Assembly: GCA_963728295.1 (NCBI GenBank)
Contig: CAVSKB010000011.1
Span: 930,001 to 994,000 of the forward strand
Direction of reading: 5' to 3'
Length of the DNA: 64,000 nucleotides
From: DATJKD01 sp963728295
GTDB lineage: Bacteria > Pseudomonadota > Gammaproteobacteria > Steroidobacterales > Steroidobacteraceae
Shown: piece after piece, positions 27,294 through 34,722 of the stretch
How positions within the stretch are numbered: the stretch's first letter is position 1
How the letters are laid out: every line of letters starts with the position of its first letter
Notes under the pieces: model-generated
What the model saw: only the letters and a program-made list of their open reading frames with translations
What the model was told of the DNA's origin: nothing
Databases searched by the model: none
Program-made: the position numbers and the translations under genes

Positions 27294-28000
27294 TCCCGGC
27301 GAAGGTAGTGAGCGCGACGTCAGAAGCCAGGCCGAAGCGCGTTCGCGCCAAAGGCCTCGACGCGCGGCTCAGGATCACCGAGACCTTCGTCTCGATCCAG
27401 GGCGAAGCCGATGCTGTCGGCTGGCCGACGCTCTTCATCCGTCTGACCGGATGTCCACTTCGCTGCGTCTACTGTGACACCGAGTACGCGTTCCATGGCG
27501 GCGAGTGGCGCACCATCGGGGAGCTGCTCGAGACAGCGCGTGGCAGCCGCGTTCTCCGAATCTGTGTGACCGGCGGAGAGCCGCTCGCGCAGAAGCGCTG
27601 CCTCGATCTGCTGACAGTGCTGTGCGACGCCGGCTTCGCGGTCTCGCTCGAAACCAGCGGCGCCATCGACGTCGGCGAGGTCGACCCGCGTGTGAGCCGG
27701 GTGGTGGACATGAAGACGCCGGATTCCGGTGAGGCTGGTCGCAACCGCATGGACAATCTCGGCAAGCTGACCGCGGGCGACCAGGTCAAGATCGTGATCT
27801 GCTCGCGGCCCGACTACGAATGGGCGCGCGACCTCGTGCGCGCAAATGCCGCGACGCTGGCGTGCCAGGTGCTCTTTTCGCCCAGCTTCGGGAAACTGGA
27901 GCCGCGCGAGCTCGCTGAGTGGATCCTCGAGGACCGTCTGAACGTCCGCCTGCAGCTGCAGGTGCACAAGTATCTCTGGGGCGAGGCGCGCGGGCGATGA
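27290..28000 (+). CDS. queE: 7-carboxy-7-deazaguanine synthase
   Basis: 236 residues from a TTG at 27290 overlapping the cpoB stop. Radical-SAM enzyme of queuosine synthesis. The cluster-binding CPLRCVYCD carries the C-x3-C-x2-C spacing, with the family's FVSIQGEADAVGWPTLFIRL before it and ICVTGGEPLAQKRCLDLLTV (SAM-binding GGE) after it. Converts carboxytetrahydropterin to CDG. The stop overlaps queC (ATGA). Confidence 0.93.
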   Translation: MIPAKVVSATSEARPKRVRAKGLDARLRITETFVSIQGEADAVGWPTLFIRLTGCPLRCVYCDTEYAFHGGEWRTIGELLETARGSRVLRICVTGGEPLAQKRCLDLLTVLCDAGFAVSLETSGAIDVGEVDPRVSRVVDMKTPDSGEAGRNRMDNLGKLTAGDQVKIVICSRPDYEWARDLVRANAATLACQVLFSPSFGKLEPRELAEWILEDRLNVRLQLQVHKYLWGEARGR

Positions 28001-28671
28001 CCACGCGCGCCGTGGTGCTGGTCTCGGGTGGCCTCGATTCCGCAACCTGCCTCGCGATCGCGAGGTCCGAGGGCTACGAGTGTCACGCGCTCAGCCTCGC
28101 GTACGGACAGCGGCATACGGCCGAGCTCGATGCGGCGGCGCGCGTCGCCACGACGCTCGGCGCCGTCGAGCACCGGGTGATGACGGTCGATCTGGCGGCC
28201 TTTGGCGGGTCGGCGCTCACCGATCCGGCGATCGCGGTGCCCGAGTCGCCGGGCGAGGGCGTACCCGTCACCTATGTGCCGGCACGCAACACCGTGTTCC
28301 TCTCGTTCGCGCTTGCATGGAGCGAGGTACTCGGCGCGCACGACATCTTCATCGGCGTCAATGCCGTCGACTACTCCGGCTATCCGGACTGCCGTCCGGA
28401 ATACATAGCCGCGTTCGAACGCATGGCCAACCTGGCGACGCGCGCCGCCACGGAGGAACTACAGCCGCTCTTCATCCGGACGCCGCTGATCCAGTTGGGC
28501 AAGGCCGACATCATCCGCCAGGGCCGGACCCTGGGTATCGACTATTCGATCACGGTGTCCTGCTACCAGGCGGACGAGCAGGGTCGGGCATGCGCGCGCT
28601 GCGACGCGTGTCGCCTGCGCCAGGCAGGGTTCGTCGCAGCGGGGATGCCGGATCCGACGCGCTACCGGTGA
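27997..28671 (+). CDS. queC: 7-cyano-7-deazaguanine synthase
   Basis: 224 residues. PP-loop VLVSGGLDSATCLAIARSEG binds ATP; FIGVNAVDYSGYPDCRPEYI is the family signature; C-terminal zinc site CYQADEQGRACARCDACRLR has four cysteines. It converts CDG to preQ0 in the queuosine pathway. Start at 27997 because the PP-loop begins at residue 7. Confidence 0.95.
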   Translation: MTTRAVVLVSGGLDSATCLAIARSEGYECHALSLAYGQRHTAELDAAARVATTLGAVEHRVMTVDLAAFGGSALTDPAIAVPESPGEGVPVTYVPARNTVFLSFALAWSEVLGAHDIFIGVNAVDYSGYPDCRPEYIAAFERMANLATRAATEELQPLFIRTPLIQLGKADIIRQGRTLGIDYSITVSCYQADEQGRACARCDACRLRQAGFVAAGMPDPTRYR

Positions 28672-28677
28672 CCAGGA

Positions 28678-29967
28678 TCAGAGCTGTGAGCGGATCGGCA
28701 GGATGACCTTCTCGACGAAGCGCTCTTTCCATGGGCGCCGTCTCCACATCTCGAGCGTGTAGCGCTGCGTCGCCTCGAGATCTTGCTCGAAGACCGCCGA
28801 CATCCGCTCGGCGAAGGTGCGGTCGTAGACGTTCAGGCTGGCCTCGTCGTTGAGCCGGAACGAGCGCGGGTCGAAGTTTGTCGAGCCCACCGACACCATC
28901 TCCCGATCCGCGATCAGCACCTTGTTGTGCATCATCGTAGGCTGGTACTCGTAGATTTCGACCCCGGCTTCGAGCAGTGGCTCCCAGTGCGCCTTGGAGG
29001 CGATGCGCACAGTGTCGGAGTCTATGTTCTTCCCGGGTAACAGGATGCGTACGCGTACCCCGCGCTTGCGCGCGGCGAGCAGCGCGGCAAGCACCAGGTC
29101 GTCGGGCACGAAGTACGAGGCCTCGATATCGATGCTGCTCCGAGCCGCCGCAATCGCCATCAGGTACATCAGGTGCATGCTTTCGCTGCCACCCGCCGGC
29201 GACGCAATGAACATGTGAGCGTCGGTGTCCCCGGCCGCAGTCAGCGGCGGAAAGTAGTCAGCGCCGTTCAGTACTTCGCCCGTGATCTTGATCCAGTTAT
29301 CGTTGAACGCTGCCTGAAACTGTGCCACGACCGGCCCTTCGATCTGGAAGTGCACGTCGCGCCAGTGGTCTGGATCCTGCGCGTGACCTTCCCACAGGTC
29401 GGCGATTCCGACCCCGCCGGTAAAGCCGACCGCGCCGTCCACCACCAGCAGCTTGCGGTGCGTGCGGTTGTTCAGGCGGCCGAGGTTGTACCACTTGAGT
29501 GGCCGGTACATCTGCACGTCGACGCCGGCCTCCCGCAGACGCGTCAGCAGCCCGCCCTCCATCTTGATGCTGCCGGCCCAGTCGATCACAACATTGACTT
29601 TCACGCCCGCCTGCGCACGCTCTGCGAGGGCGTCTGCAAACTCCTGCCCGATTTCCCCTGACCAGTAGATGTAGGTCTCGAAATCGATGGTCTTCCGGGC
29701 GGAGCGGATTGCCGCGAGCATCGCCGGGAAGATCTCCTCGCCGTTCTGCAGGTCCCTGACCCGGTTGCCCGGCACGATGGACGGCCCCAGCATCACGGAC
29801 ATCTCGCGACGGAATTGCGGGTCTGCGATCGCAAAGCGGTGCTCGATCTTCCGCTCGAGCTTCTTTTCCGGCGTGGCGAAATTCATCGCGATGACGACGC
29901 CCAGCACGGTCACCGCAGCCGTGATCAGAATGGTCCATTGCACGAGCTTTCGACTCCGGGGAATCAT
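28678..29967 (-). CDS. Phospholipase D-like protein, probable cardiolipin synthase
   Basis: 429 residues from ATG 29967 (a second ATG at 29976 is possible). One N-terminal membrane helix (LVQWTILITAAVTVLGVVIA) is followed by two PLD domains with HKD motifs: RTHRKLLVVDGAVGFTGGVG and MMHNKVLIADREMVSVGSTN. ETYIYWSGEIGQEFADALAE and SYFVPDDLVLAALLAARKRG are typical of bacterial cardiolipin synthases, which join two phosphatidylglycerols. Ends 6 bases from the convergent queC. Confidence 0.87.
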   Translation of the reverse strand: MIPRSRKLVQWTILITAAVTVLGVVIAMNFATPEKKLERKIEHRFAIADPQFRREMSVMLGPSIVPGNRVRDLQNGEEIFPAMLAAIRSARKTIDFETYIYWSGEIGQEFADALAERAQAGVKVNVVIDWAGSIKMEGGLLTRLREAGVDVQMYRPLKWYNLGRLNNRTHRKLLVVDGAVGFTGGVGIADLWEGHAQDPDHWRDVHFQIEGPVVAQFQAAFNDNWIKITGEVLNGADYFPPLTAAGDTDAHMFIASPAGGSESMHLMYLMAIAAARSSIDIEASYFVPDDLVLAALLAARKRGVRVRILLPGKNIDSDTVRIASKAHWEPLLEAGVEIYEYQPTMMHNKVLIADREMVSVGSTNFDPRSFRLNDEASLNVYDRTFAERMSAVFEQDLEATQRYTLEMWRRRPWKERFVEKVILPIRSQL

Positions 29968-29994
29968 GCAGCGCATGGTACCCGTGCAACCCGG

Positions 29995-30024
29995 GTGAAA
30001 CGCCGCGGAGTGATCCGGTATGAT
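29995..30024 (+). promoter_or_regulatory. Probable promoter of tRNA-Lys
   Basis: GTGAAA (29995-30000), 18-base spacer, TATGAT (30019-30024), about 48 bases before the tRNA. Confidence 0.45.
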
Positions 30025-30072
30025 TATCGGCCCGCCGGGCTGGTCGAATGGTCGGCGCCGGGATCGCGACAC

Positions 30073-30148
30073 GGGCCGTTAGCTCAGTCGGTAGAGCAGC
30101 TGGCTTTTAACCAGTTGGTCGCTGGTTCGACTCCAGCACGGCCCACCA
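30073..30148 (+). tRNA. tRNA-Lys (anticodon TTT), integration site of the island
   Basis: Acceptor GGGCCGT/ACGGCCC, D arm GCTC/GAGC, anticodon loop CTTTTAA (TTT), T arm GCTGG-TTCGACT-CCAGC, encoded CCA at 30146-30148. The tRNA is complete; its 3' half from the anticodon loop on (30104-30149) is duplicated perfectly at 40644-40689, so an element integrated here and regenerated the gene. Confidence 0.96.
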
Positions 30149-30149
30149 A
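30104..30149. repeat. attL: 46-base direct repeat inside tRNA-Lys
   Basis: Runs from the anticodon loop (cttttaacc...) to one base past CCA. Identical over all 46 bases to 40644-40689; sequences diverge immediately outside (ggc vs gga on the left, att vs cat on the right). Confidence 0.95.
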
Positions 30150-30178
30150 ATTCAAGGAGTTACGAGCGCCAGAAAACC

Positions 30179-30197
30179 GTGTCACACCTGTGTCACA
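30179..30197 (+). repeat. Candidate integrase arm site (left end)
   Basis: GTGTCACACCTGTGTCACA: two GTGTCACA octamers 11 bases apart. Only one base differs from 40519-40537 near attR, in the same orientation. Paired sites inside both ends of an element are expected for arm-type integrase binding. Confidence 0.6.
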
Positions 30198-30261
30198 TCG
30201 CGGCGTATGCTTTTGCGGAAATTGACCGCACGGCGCGTCACAACGCGCAAGAGGAACTACG

Positions 30262-31371
30262 GTGGCGACATTTCGTGAACGACTGACAGCGAGAGGCGAG
30301 CGCAAGTGGCAAGCGATCGTTCGTCGCGACGGATTCCCCGACAAGGTTGCGACATTTCCGGCGAAGCGTGATGCGGAACGCTGGGCGCGACTCATCGAAG
30401 GCGATGACGCCAAGGGCCGACACTTGCCGAGCCTCGAGGCCGAGCGACACACGCTCGCGCAACTGTTCGACCGATACGAGCCCGAGCTGACGCCGAAGCG
30501 TCGCAAGGCTGTGGCGGCGCATCTCACCTGGTGGCGCAACGCGATCGGCAGCAGGAAGCTCTCGGAGCTCACGCCGGCGCTGCTCCGCGGCGAGCTCAAC
30601 CGGCTCGCCGCGGAGCCGTACAGCCGCGCGGCGCCACGCAAGACCGTAACACTCACTGCACGGCGCACGCCGAGCCACAAGCCGCGCGAATACAAGCGCG
30701 CTCCCTCGAGCGTCAACCGCTACAAGGAAACGCTCTCCAAGGTCCTGAGCGTCGCAGAGCGTGAATACGAGTGGCTCGCCGAGAATCCGCTGCGCAAGAT
30801 CCCCGACCGCAGGGAGGCGCGCGGCCGTGTCCGCTACCTGTCAAACGACGAGCGCACGGCACTACTCGAGGCCTCCAAGGCGCAGAGTCCCGACCTGTAT
30901 GCGCTGGTCGTCTGCGCGCTGTGCACTGGGGCACGTTCGGGCGAACTGCTTGGGCTCACCTGGCGCGACGTCGACTTCGAGCGCAACCGTGCGATTTTGA
31001 ACCGCACGAAGAACGACGAGCGGCGTGCGCTGTCTCTCGCGGGACCAGCGCGAACGCTCCTGCGAGCGAGGTCAAAGGTGCGGCGGATCGACACTGACCT
31101 CGTATTCCCGCACCCGACGACTCGCCGACCATTCGACTACGCCAATCCGTTCAAGGCCGCGGTGGCGTCGGCGGGTATCAAGAACTTCCGGTTTCACGAC
31201 CTGCGTCACACGGCCGCGAGTTACCTTGCGATGAACGGGGCGACAACACCGGAGATCGCAGCGGTGCTGGGGCACAAGACGCTAGCGATGGTGAAGCGCT
31301 ACGCGCACTTGTCAGACCAGCACGTCGCGGGCGTCGTCGAGCGCATGACCGACAAGGTGTTCGGCGGCTGA
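30262..31371 (+). CDS. int: Tyrosine-type site-specific integrase
   Basis: 369 residues from GTG 30262 with a GAGGAA ribosome site. N-terminal arm-binding and core-binding parts (MATFRERLTARGERKWQAIV; LAQLFDRYEPELTPKRRKAV) precede the catalytic domain with all the family residues: Arg in CTGARSGELLGLTWRDVDFE, Lys in LNRTKNDERRALSL, HDLRHTAASYLAM, GHKTLAMVKRYAHLS with the nucleophile Tyr. It lies 113 bases inside attL and reads inward, the common layout for tRNA-targeting elements. It inserts and, with an excisionase, removes the island. Confidence 0.95.
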   Translation: MATFRERLTARGERKWQAIVRRDGFPDKVATFPAKRDAERWARLIEGDDAKGRHLPSLEAERHTLAQLFDRYEPELTPKRRKAVAAHLTWWRNAIGSRKLSELTPALLRGELNRLAAEPYSRAAPRKTVTLTARRTPSHKPREYKRAPSSVNRYKETLSKVLSVAEREYEWLAENPLRKIPDRREARGRVRYLSNDERTALLEASKAQSPDLYALVVCALCTGARSGELLGLTWRDVDFERNRAILNRTKNDERRALSLAGPARTLLRARSKVRRIDTDLVFPHPTTRRPFDYANPFKAAVASAGIKNFRFHDLRHTAASYLAMNGATTPEIAAVLGHKTLAMVKRYAHLSDQHVAGVVERMTDKVFGG

Positions 31372-31447
31372 CATAGCGCGGAAGCAAAAAGCCACCACAG
31401 CGCCCGGCTCTGAATGGGACACACTGGTCGACGCGCAACAGGCACAC

Positions 31448-31975
31448 ATGGCGGCTGGCTTGCCGAGCCGCATCGGACCGTTGGTGCGCAAGTCTCAGCT
31501 AGGCAAGCTTGACGAGCTGCAACGCCGGTTTGTTGCGGGCGAGCAATGGATGCTGATTGTGGCGATCAATACCTGCGCCGTTCATGAATTGCTGATGCCG
31601 GCGTGGGTCCGCCAGGAGTGGTTGAAACGGTCGCGGGCGGCGCTGCATTACAAAGTCAAGTCATGGGACGACGTGATGCCGGTCATCAAGCCAAAGAACA
31701 GCAAGCTCCCTGCACTGCGGAGAGCATGGCGATGGACGCTGCCCGTCGTGATGGCCGTCCATGCTAAGTCCGCGTCCGGCAGGGCGATCGACGATGGGAT
31801 GTTCGAAGAGCTAGCCGAGGAAAACGACTGGCCGTTCAAGGCCGGCTTGGCCAAGAAGCTCTATTACACAGAGAGGAACGAGCCGCATTTCGTACCTGCT
31901 TTCATGCGTGGCTATTACTTCTCCAAGCCCAACCGGCGTACCGGCAAGAATTCTACGATTCGTCAACGATCGTAA
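31448..31975 (+). CDS. Hypothetical island protein
   Basis: 175 residues from ATG 31448; not recognised. Mixed alpha-like composition with basic, tryptophan-rich parts (MPAWVRQEWLKRSRAALHYK, LRRAWRWTLPVVMAVHAKSA) and a basic tail; no membrane segment. The ATG lacks a ribosome site. The same frame is open upstream to 31373, directly after the integrase stop, where ATA GCG CGG AAG CAA AAA would read (M)ARKQKATTAPGSEWDTL, a plausible N-terminus if ATA is a mutated or non-standard start. It probably shares a transcript with int. Confidence 0.55.
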   Translation: MAAGLPSRIGPLVRKSQLGKLDELQRRFVAGEQWMLIVAINTCAVHELLMPAWVRQEWLKRSRAALHYKVKSWDDVMPVIKPKNSKLPALRRAWRWTLPVVMAVHAKSASGRAIDDGMFEELAEENDWPFKAGLAKKLYYTERNEPHFVPAFMRGYYFSKPNRRTGKNSTIRQRS

Positions 31976-32011
31976 CAATACTTCGCGTGCACGCTAGCGC
32001 ACGCTGACCTC

Positions 32012-32028
32012 CGTTGACTTGATCAACG
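32012..32028. promoter_or_regulatory. Operator-like dyad before the excisionase-like gene
   Basis: CGTTGA-cttga-TCAACG (32012-32017 with 32023-32028). A second, looser dyad GCGTGC...GCACGC lies at 31985-32004. Position just upstream of a small DNA-binding protein gene suggests regulation of the island switch. Confidence 0.4.
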
Positions 32029-32061
32029 CCGCACGTCGCGGCACACACGGAGGACAAAAAA

Positions 32062-32262
32062 ATGGCCTGGGTCCCGATTCGCGGATACGCAACCGCGGAA
32101 AAACGCTATCCCTGCACCGAGCACCAACTTCGCCACCTGTTTCGGAATCGGGAGAAAAACGGCCTCGCGGGCGCATTCTCGCAGGTCGGCAATCGCGTTC
32201 TCTTCAGCGAAGAACGGTTCGACGCGCTCGCGCCTGAGGCCGCAGCCGAAAAGCGGCCGTGA
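32062..32262 (+). CDS. Small excisionase/AlpA-like DNA-binding protein
   Basis: 66 residues with an excellent ribosome site (GGAGG, 8 bases before ATG). TEHQLRHLFRNREKNGLAGA, then FSQVGNRVLFSEERFDAL has the layout of the winged HTH of AlpA/Xis-type proteins: helix-turn-helix, a turn with Val-Gly-Asn-Arg, a beta wing and a final helix (seen by pattern, not by profile search). Such proteins direct excision or switch on satellite genes. The stop overlaps the next start (GTGA). Confidence 0.6.
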   Translation: MAWVPIRGYATAEKRYPCTEHQLRHLFRNREKNGLAGAFSQVGNRVLFSEERFDALAPEAAAEKRP

Positions 32263-32429
32263 GCCCGGCTGAGTACAGGCGCGAACTTCTGGAGAAACCG
32301 GCCGCGGTCGACGAGCAGTTCGAAGCGTTGCGCGCGCAGGAGTACCTGCTGGGCCACCAGCGGACGCGGCTGGAATACCTGCTCAGGAACTCCGGCTACC
32401 GATCGCCTGCAGCTAAGGCACGCGAATGA
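32259..32429 (+). CDS. Small island protein, 56 residues
   Basis: GTG 32259 to TGA 32429, overlapping the upstream stop (GTGA) and the downstream start (ATGA) by 4 bases each. It reads MSPAEYRRELLEKPAAVDEQ, FEALRAQEYLLGHQRTRLEY and ends LLRNSGYRSPAAKARE: charged and probably one long helix or coiled coil. Tight coupling on both sides is strong evidence that it is translated. Function unknown. Confidence 0.6.
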   Translation: MSPAEYRRELLEKPAAVDEQFEALRAQEYLLGHQRTRLEYLLRNSGYRSPAAKARE

Positions 32430-33085
32430 GCCGGCGCAAGCATTGGCGCAGGCATCAACGTGGGGAACGCTACGCGATGATCCCGTGCGAGGTGATGGAG
32501 TCCGCGGCGTTCACAACATTGCAGCCCTACGCCGTGTTGACGCTGATTGCCGCCGCGCAGTACAGCGGCAAAAACAACGGTGACATTGCGATCACCTGGG
32601 ACACGGTGCGGCGTTACGGGCTACGCAGCAAGGAACAGCTGGTCAAGGCGCTCCGGGTTCTGCTCGAGCACCGCTTGTTGCTCAAAACCCGGCAGGGAGG
32701 CAAGCGGCCGATGGGGCCCTGCCTCTACGCGTTGACGTGGCGGTCAATCGACACCCGCGAGCGCGGTTATGACCAGGGCATCACGCCGTCGCTGGTACCG
32801 CGCCATGAATGGGCGGAGTGGGTACCCAAACAGAATGACGGGACCGCCCACAGTCCCGGTACACGTTTGACGGAACTGCCCACGGTCCACGGGGCGGCGG
32901 TCAACGGGACTGCCGGCGGACCGCAAAACGAAATTAACGGGACCGTCCGCAGTCCACCTTCTAAGAATCTGGCCCGGGGGCGCGGACGGATGGGAGATGC
33001 AGTCTCCCGGGATTCCGGTTCCGGATCCGCCCTTTTGCGGACTCCGGATCGTGCGCGGTCGAACAGTTGCGCGAACTCCAGTTGA
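32426..33085 (+). CDS. Replication-initiator-like winged-helix protein
   Basis: 219 residues. The first 110 (RGERYAMIPCEVMESAAFTT, LQPYAVLTLIAAAQYSGKNN, GDIAITWDTVRRYGLRSKEQ, ALRVLLEHRLLLKTRQGG) form a helix-turn-helix domain of the type found in phage and satellite initiators: a call on overall pattern, not on a profile. The C-terminal half is low-complexity and is encoded by four 19-base repeats (32838-32955) resembling iterons, which recalls lambda gene O, where the origin lies inside the initiator gene. After about residue 185 the tail (SRDSGSGSALLRTPDRARSN) is disordered. It follows the 56-residue gene with an ATGA overlap. Confidence 0.5.
   Translation: MSRRKHWRRHQRGERYAMIPCEVMESAAFTTLQPYAVLTLIAAAQYSGKNNGDIAITWDTVRRYGLRSKEQLVKALRVLLEHRLLLKTRQGGKRPMGPCLYALTWRSIDTRERGYDQGITPSLVPRHEWAEWVPKQNDGTAHSPGTRLTELPTVHGAAVNGTAGGPQNEINGTVRSPPSKNLARGRGRMGDAVSRDSGSGSALLRTPDRARSNSCANSS
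32838..32955. repeat. Four 19-base iteron-like repeats, candidate replication origin
   Basis: Units start at 32838, 32870, 32904 and 32937: ACGGGACCGCCCACAGTCC, ACGGAACTGCCCACGGTCC, ACGGGACTGCCGGCGGACC, ACGGGACCGTCCGCAGTCC. Spacing is 32, 34 and 33 bases, so not a codon-phased protein repeat; the DNA itself appears to be conserved. Most units carry a GGAC-N8-GTCC dyad. An A-rich stretch (gcaaaacgaaattaa) lies between units 3 and 4. Confidence 0.65.
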
Positions 33086-33188
33086 CTGCTTCCTCTGGGC
33101 GGGGGAGTGCAATCAAACAGTCGAAGTACCGGAACCCCTGCGGCTCGCCTGCGGCACAGCAAATCAGGCAAAGCAGATTAGGAAATCC

Positions 33189-33521
33189 ATGAGCAAACAG
33201 ACCCCTCCGTCATCCCGTCCTAAGGGCCTCTCAAAGGCCGCACAACGCTGGTGGCACGAGCTTCAAACGGACTACCCACTTACCGACGCAGCCGGGCAGC
33301 TGCTGCTCGAGCAGGGCCTGAGAGCGTTTGATCGAAGCGAGGCCGCCAGGGCGCTAGTCGACAAGGAAGGCGCCATTCTGCGAGACCGATTCGGCCAATG
33401 CGTTCCTCATCCGGCGCTCAAGGTCGAGCGTGATTCTCGTCACCAGATGCTGATGGCCCTCAAGGCGCTGAACCTGGACATCTCGCCCGCGAAACTGTCG
33501 GGCCGCCCGACCGGGAGCTGA
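33189..33521 (+). CDS. P27-family phage terminase small subunit
   Basis: 110 residues from ATG 33189. RPKGLSKAAQRWWHELQTDY, LTDAAGQLLLEQGLRAFDRS and VPHPALKVERDSRHQMLMAL match the pattern of P27-type small terminases (the P-A-x-x-x-x-x-D motif followed by LxALGL-like helix LKALNLDI). These recognise packaging sites on DNA and hand it to the large terminase. The large subunit is absent from the island, as in satellites that redirect a helper phage's packaging machine. Next gene starts 1 base after the stop. Confidence 0.75.
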   Translation: MSKQTPPSSRPKGLSKAAQRWWHELQTDYPLTDAAGQLLLEQGLRAFDRSEAARALVDKEGAILRDRFGQCVPHPALKVERDSRHQMLMALKALNLDISPAKLSGRPTGS

Positions 33522-33522
33522 C

Positions 33523-33999
33523 ATGGGCAACACCGTTCGCCGCAAGCGCCATCTCCGGGAAGCTCCCAGCGATGATCTCGTGAACATCTTGTCGGACGTG
33601 CCTTGGCAGCAGCACGAGAATCCGTTCAGTCGGTTCGCGATCGGCTATGACGAACTTGAGGCCGGTTGGCGCAAGTACGGCGACACCATCGTGCGGGACT
33701 GGATTAGGCACTCGCCCGGCACGCGTCCGTCGCACTGGTGGGCGTTCGAATCCCGGGAGCCGCGGCGGCAACTGGGCGGTGAGGGTTCCGCGTCGGGCTC
33801 GGGTTTTGCGTTTGGCCTGCCCTACAGCTGGAACGGTGGCGAGCCGGTGTTCGAAACGCAGCACGAGTATCTGAAGCGGCTGGGGCTGCTGTTGCCTGGC
33901 GAGGCCCCGCCGATTCGCGAGCCGCATCCCGTGCCCGGTGGACATGAGTCTGGGCAAGGTTATTCATCCAACTCGATCGGTGGACAGCGTCGCCGTTGA
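33523..33999 (+). CDS. Hypothetical island protein next to terS
   Basis: 158 residues; not recognised. NPFSRFAIGYDELEAGWRKY, DTIVRDWIRHSPGTRPSHWW and AFESREPRRQLGGEG are distinctive Trp-rich stretches; the C-terminal third is Pro/Gly-rich with ETQHEYLKRLGLLLPGEAPP. No signal or membrane segment. It follows terS by one base and is probably co-translated; a packaging-related role is only a guess. Confidence 0.6.
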   Translation: MGNTVRRKRHLREAPSDDLVNILSDVPWQQHENPFSRFAIGYDELEAGWRKYGDTIVRDWIRHSPGTRPSHWWAFESREPRRQLGGEGSASGSGFAFGLPYSWNGGEPVFETQHEYLKRLGLLLPGEAPPIREPHPVPGGHESGQGYSSNSIGGQRRR

Positions 34000-34022
34000 T
34001 TCGATCGGACCGCTGCGTTGCC

Positions 34023-34326
34023 ATGACTGGTCCCGTTGATACCTGTCCGACGTGCGGACAGAAGGTGCCGGAGACCGATCCCGTCGCTACGCTCGTCGCG
34101 CAGTTCGAAGCGGTGTGTCGTGAGCGCGGTCACTGGATATCGATCGACGTGCCGCGTCCGCGAACCGGTGGCGGCGGAGCTACTCAATCGGGCGAGCGGC
34201 ACGTTAAGAAACTGGCGTTCGTATGGCGGCGCATCGGTCAGGTACTACTTCCACCACGGGCGAGTCACATACGCCCTGCGCGATCTCGCTGAGTACATCG
34301 TCGCCGGCCGAGCAGACGGCGAATAG
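34023..34326 (+). CDS. Small zinc-motif plus HTH protein (one frameshift)
   Basis: ATG 34023 starts MTGPVDTCPTCGQKVPETDP (one CPTC knuckle). Near 34155 a surplus base shifts the frame, after which REPVAAELLNRASGTLRNWR and SYGGASVRYYFHHGRVTYAL, then RDLAEYIVAGRADGE follow: a second Xis/AlpA-like winged HTH with a wing and final helix. Span 3n+1 (304 bases) fits a single insertion, giving about 100 residues. It could be a second directionality or transcription factor. Confidence 0.5.
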
Positions 34327-34420
34327 TTGCACGAATTGTCACGCGACATCACGGAACGCAATCGTCCCGGCGTCGAAAACGTTGTCTGATGGCTGAACCT
34401 GCAACGCTCAAGGATTATCG

Positions 34421-34558
34421 ATGTCAGCCGCTTTATCGCCTGCTGATCGAGGCAAAAACCTTGCCCGCGCCGCCATCGGGATCGCCTTAGCGAAGGGCGA
34501 GCTGCCCAGCGCACTTGTCTATTGCGAGTCCAACTACGGACCATTCGCACGAGCGTGA
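34421..34558 (+). CDS. Possible small protein, 45 residues
   Basis: ATG 34421 with AAGGA 6 bases upstream, TGA at 34556-34558. It reads MSAALSPADRGKNLARAAIG, IALAKGELPSALVYCESNYG and ends PFARA. Composition looks coding but there is no recognised family. The rest of the 34327-34649 stretch has no feature I can support. Confidence 0.35.
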   Translation: MSAALSPADRGKNLARAAIGIALAKGELPSALVYCESNYGPFARA

Positions 34559-34649
34559 GTTCGCCCGGCCTTCTGTAGCTTCGTAGTGGCTTCCATGCCG
34601 GTATCGTGAGCGCGTGCCTCGGTGCCGTCACGCTGCAAATGCAATGCGT

Positions 34650-34686
34650 TCGCACCGAAACAAGAACCCCGGCGCGGGGCCGGGGT
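34650..34686 (-). terminator. Intrinsic terminator of the 34723-35175 gene
   Basis: Stem ACCCCGGC/GCCGGGGT (34666-34673 with 34679-34686), 5-base loop; on the minus strand followed by TTCTTGTTTC. Confidence 0.75.
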
Positions 34687-34722
34687 CCATATCTGGCATA
34701 CCGTTCTTGCGGCTGAAAACGA

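Noticed and set aside
32838..32955. CRISPR array
   Set aside because: Repeats are degenerate 19-mers with 13-15-base gaps inside a coding frame, with no cas genes; iterons fit better.
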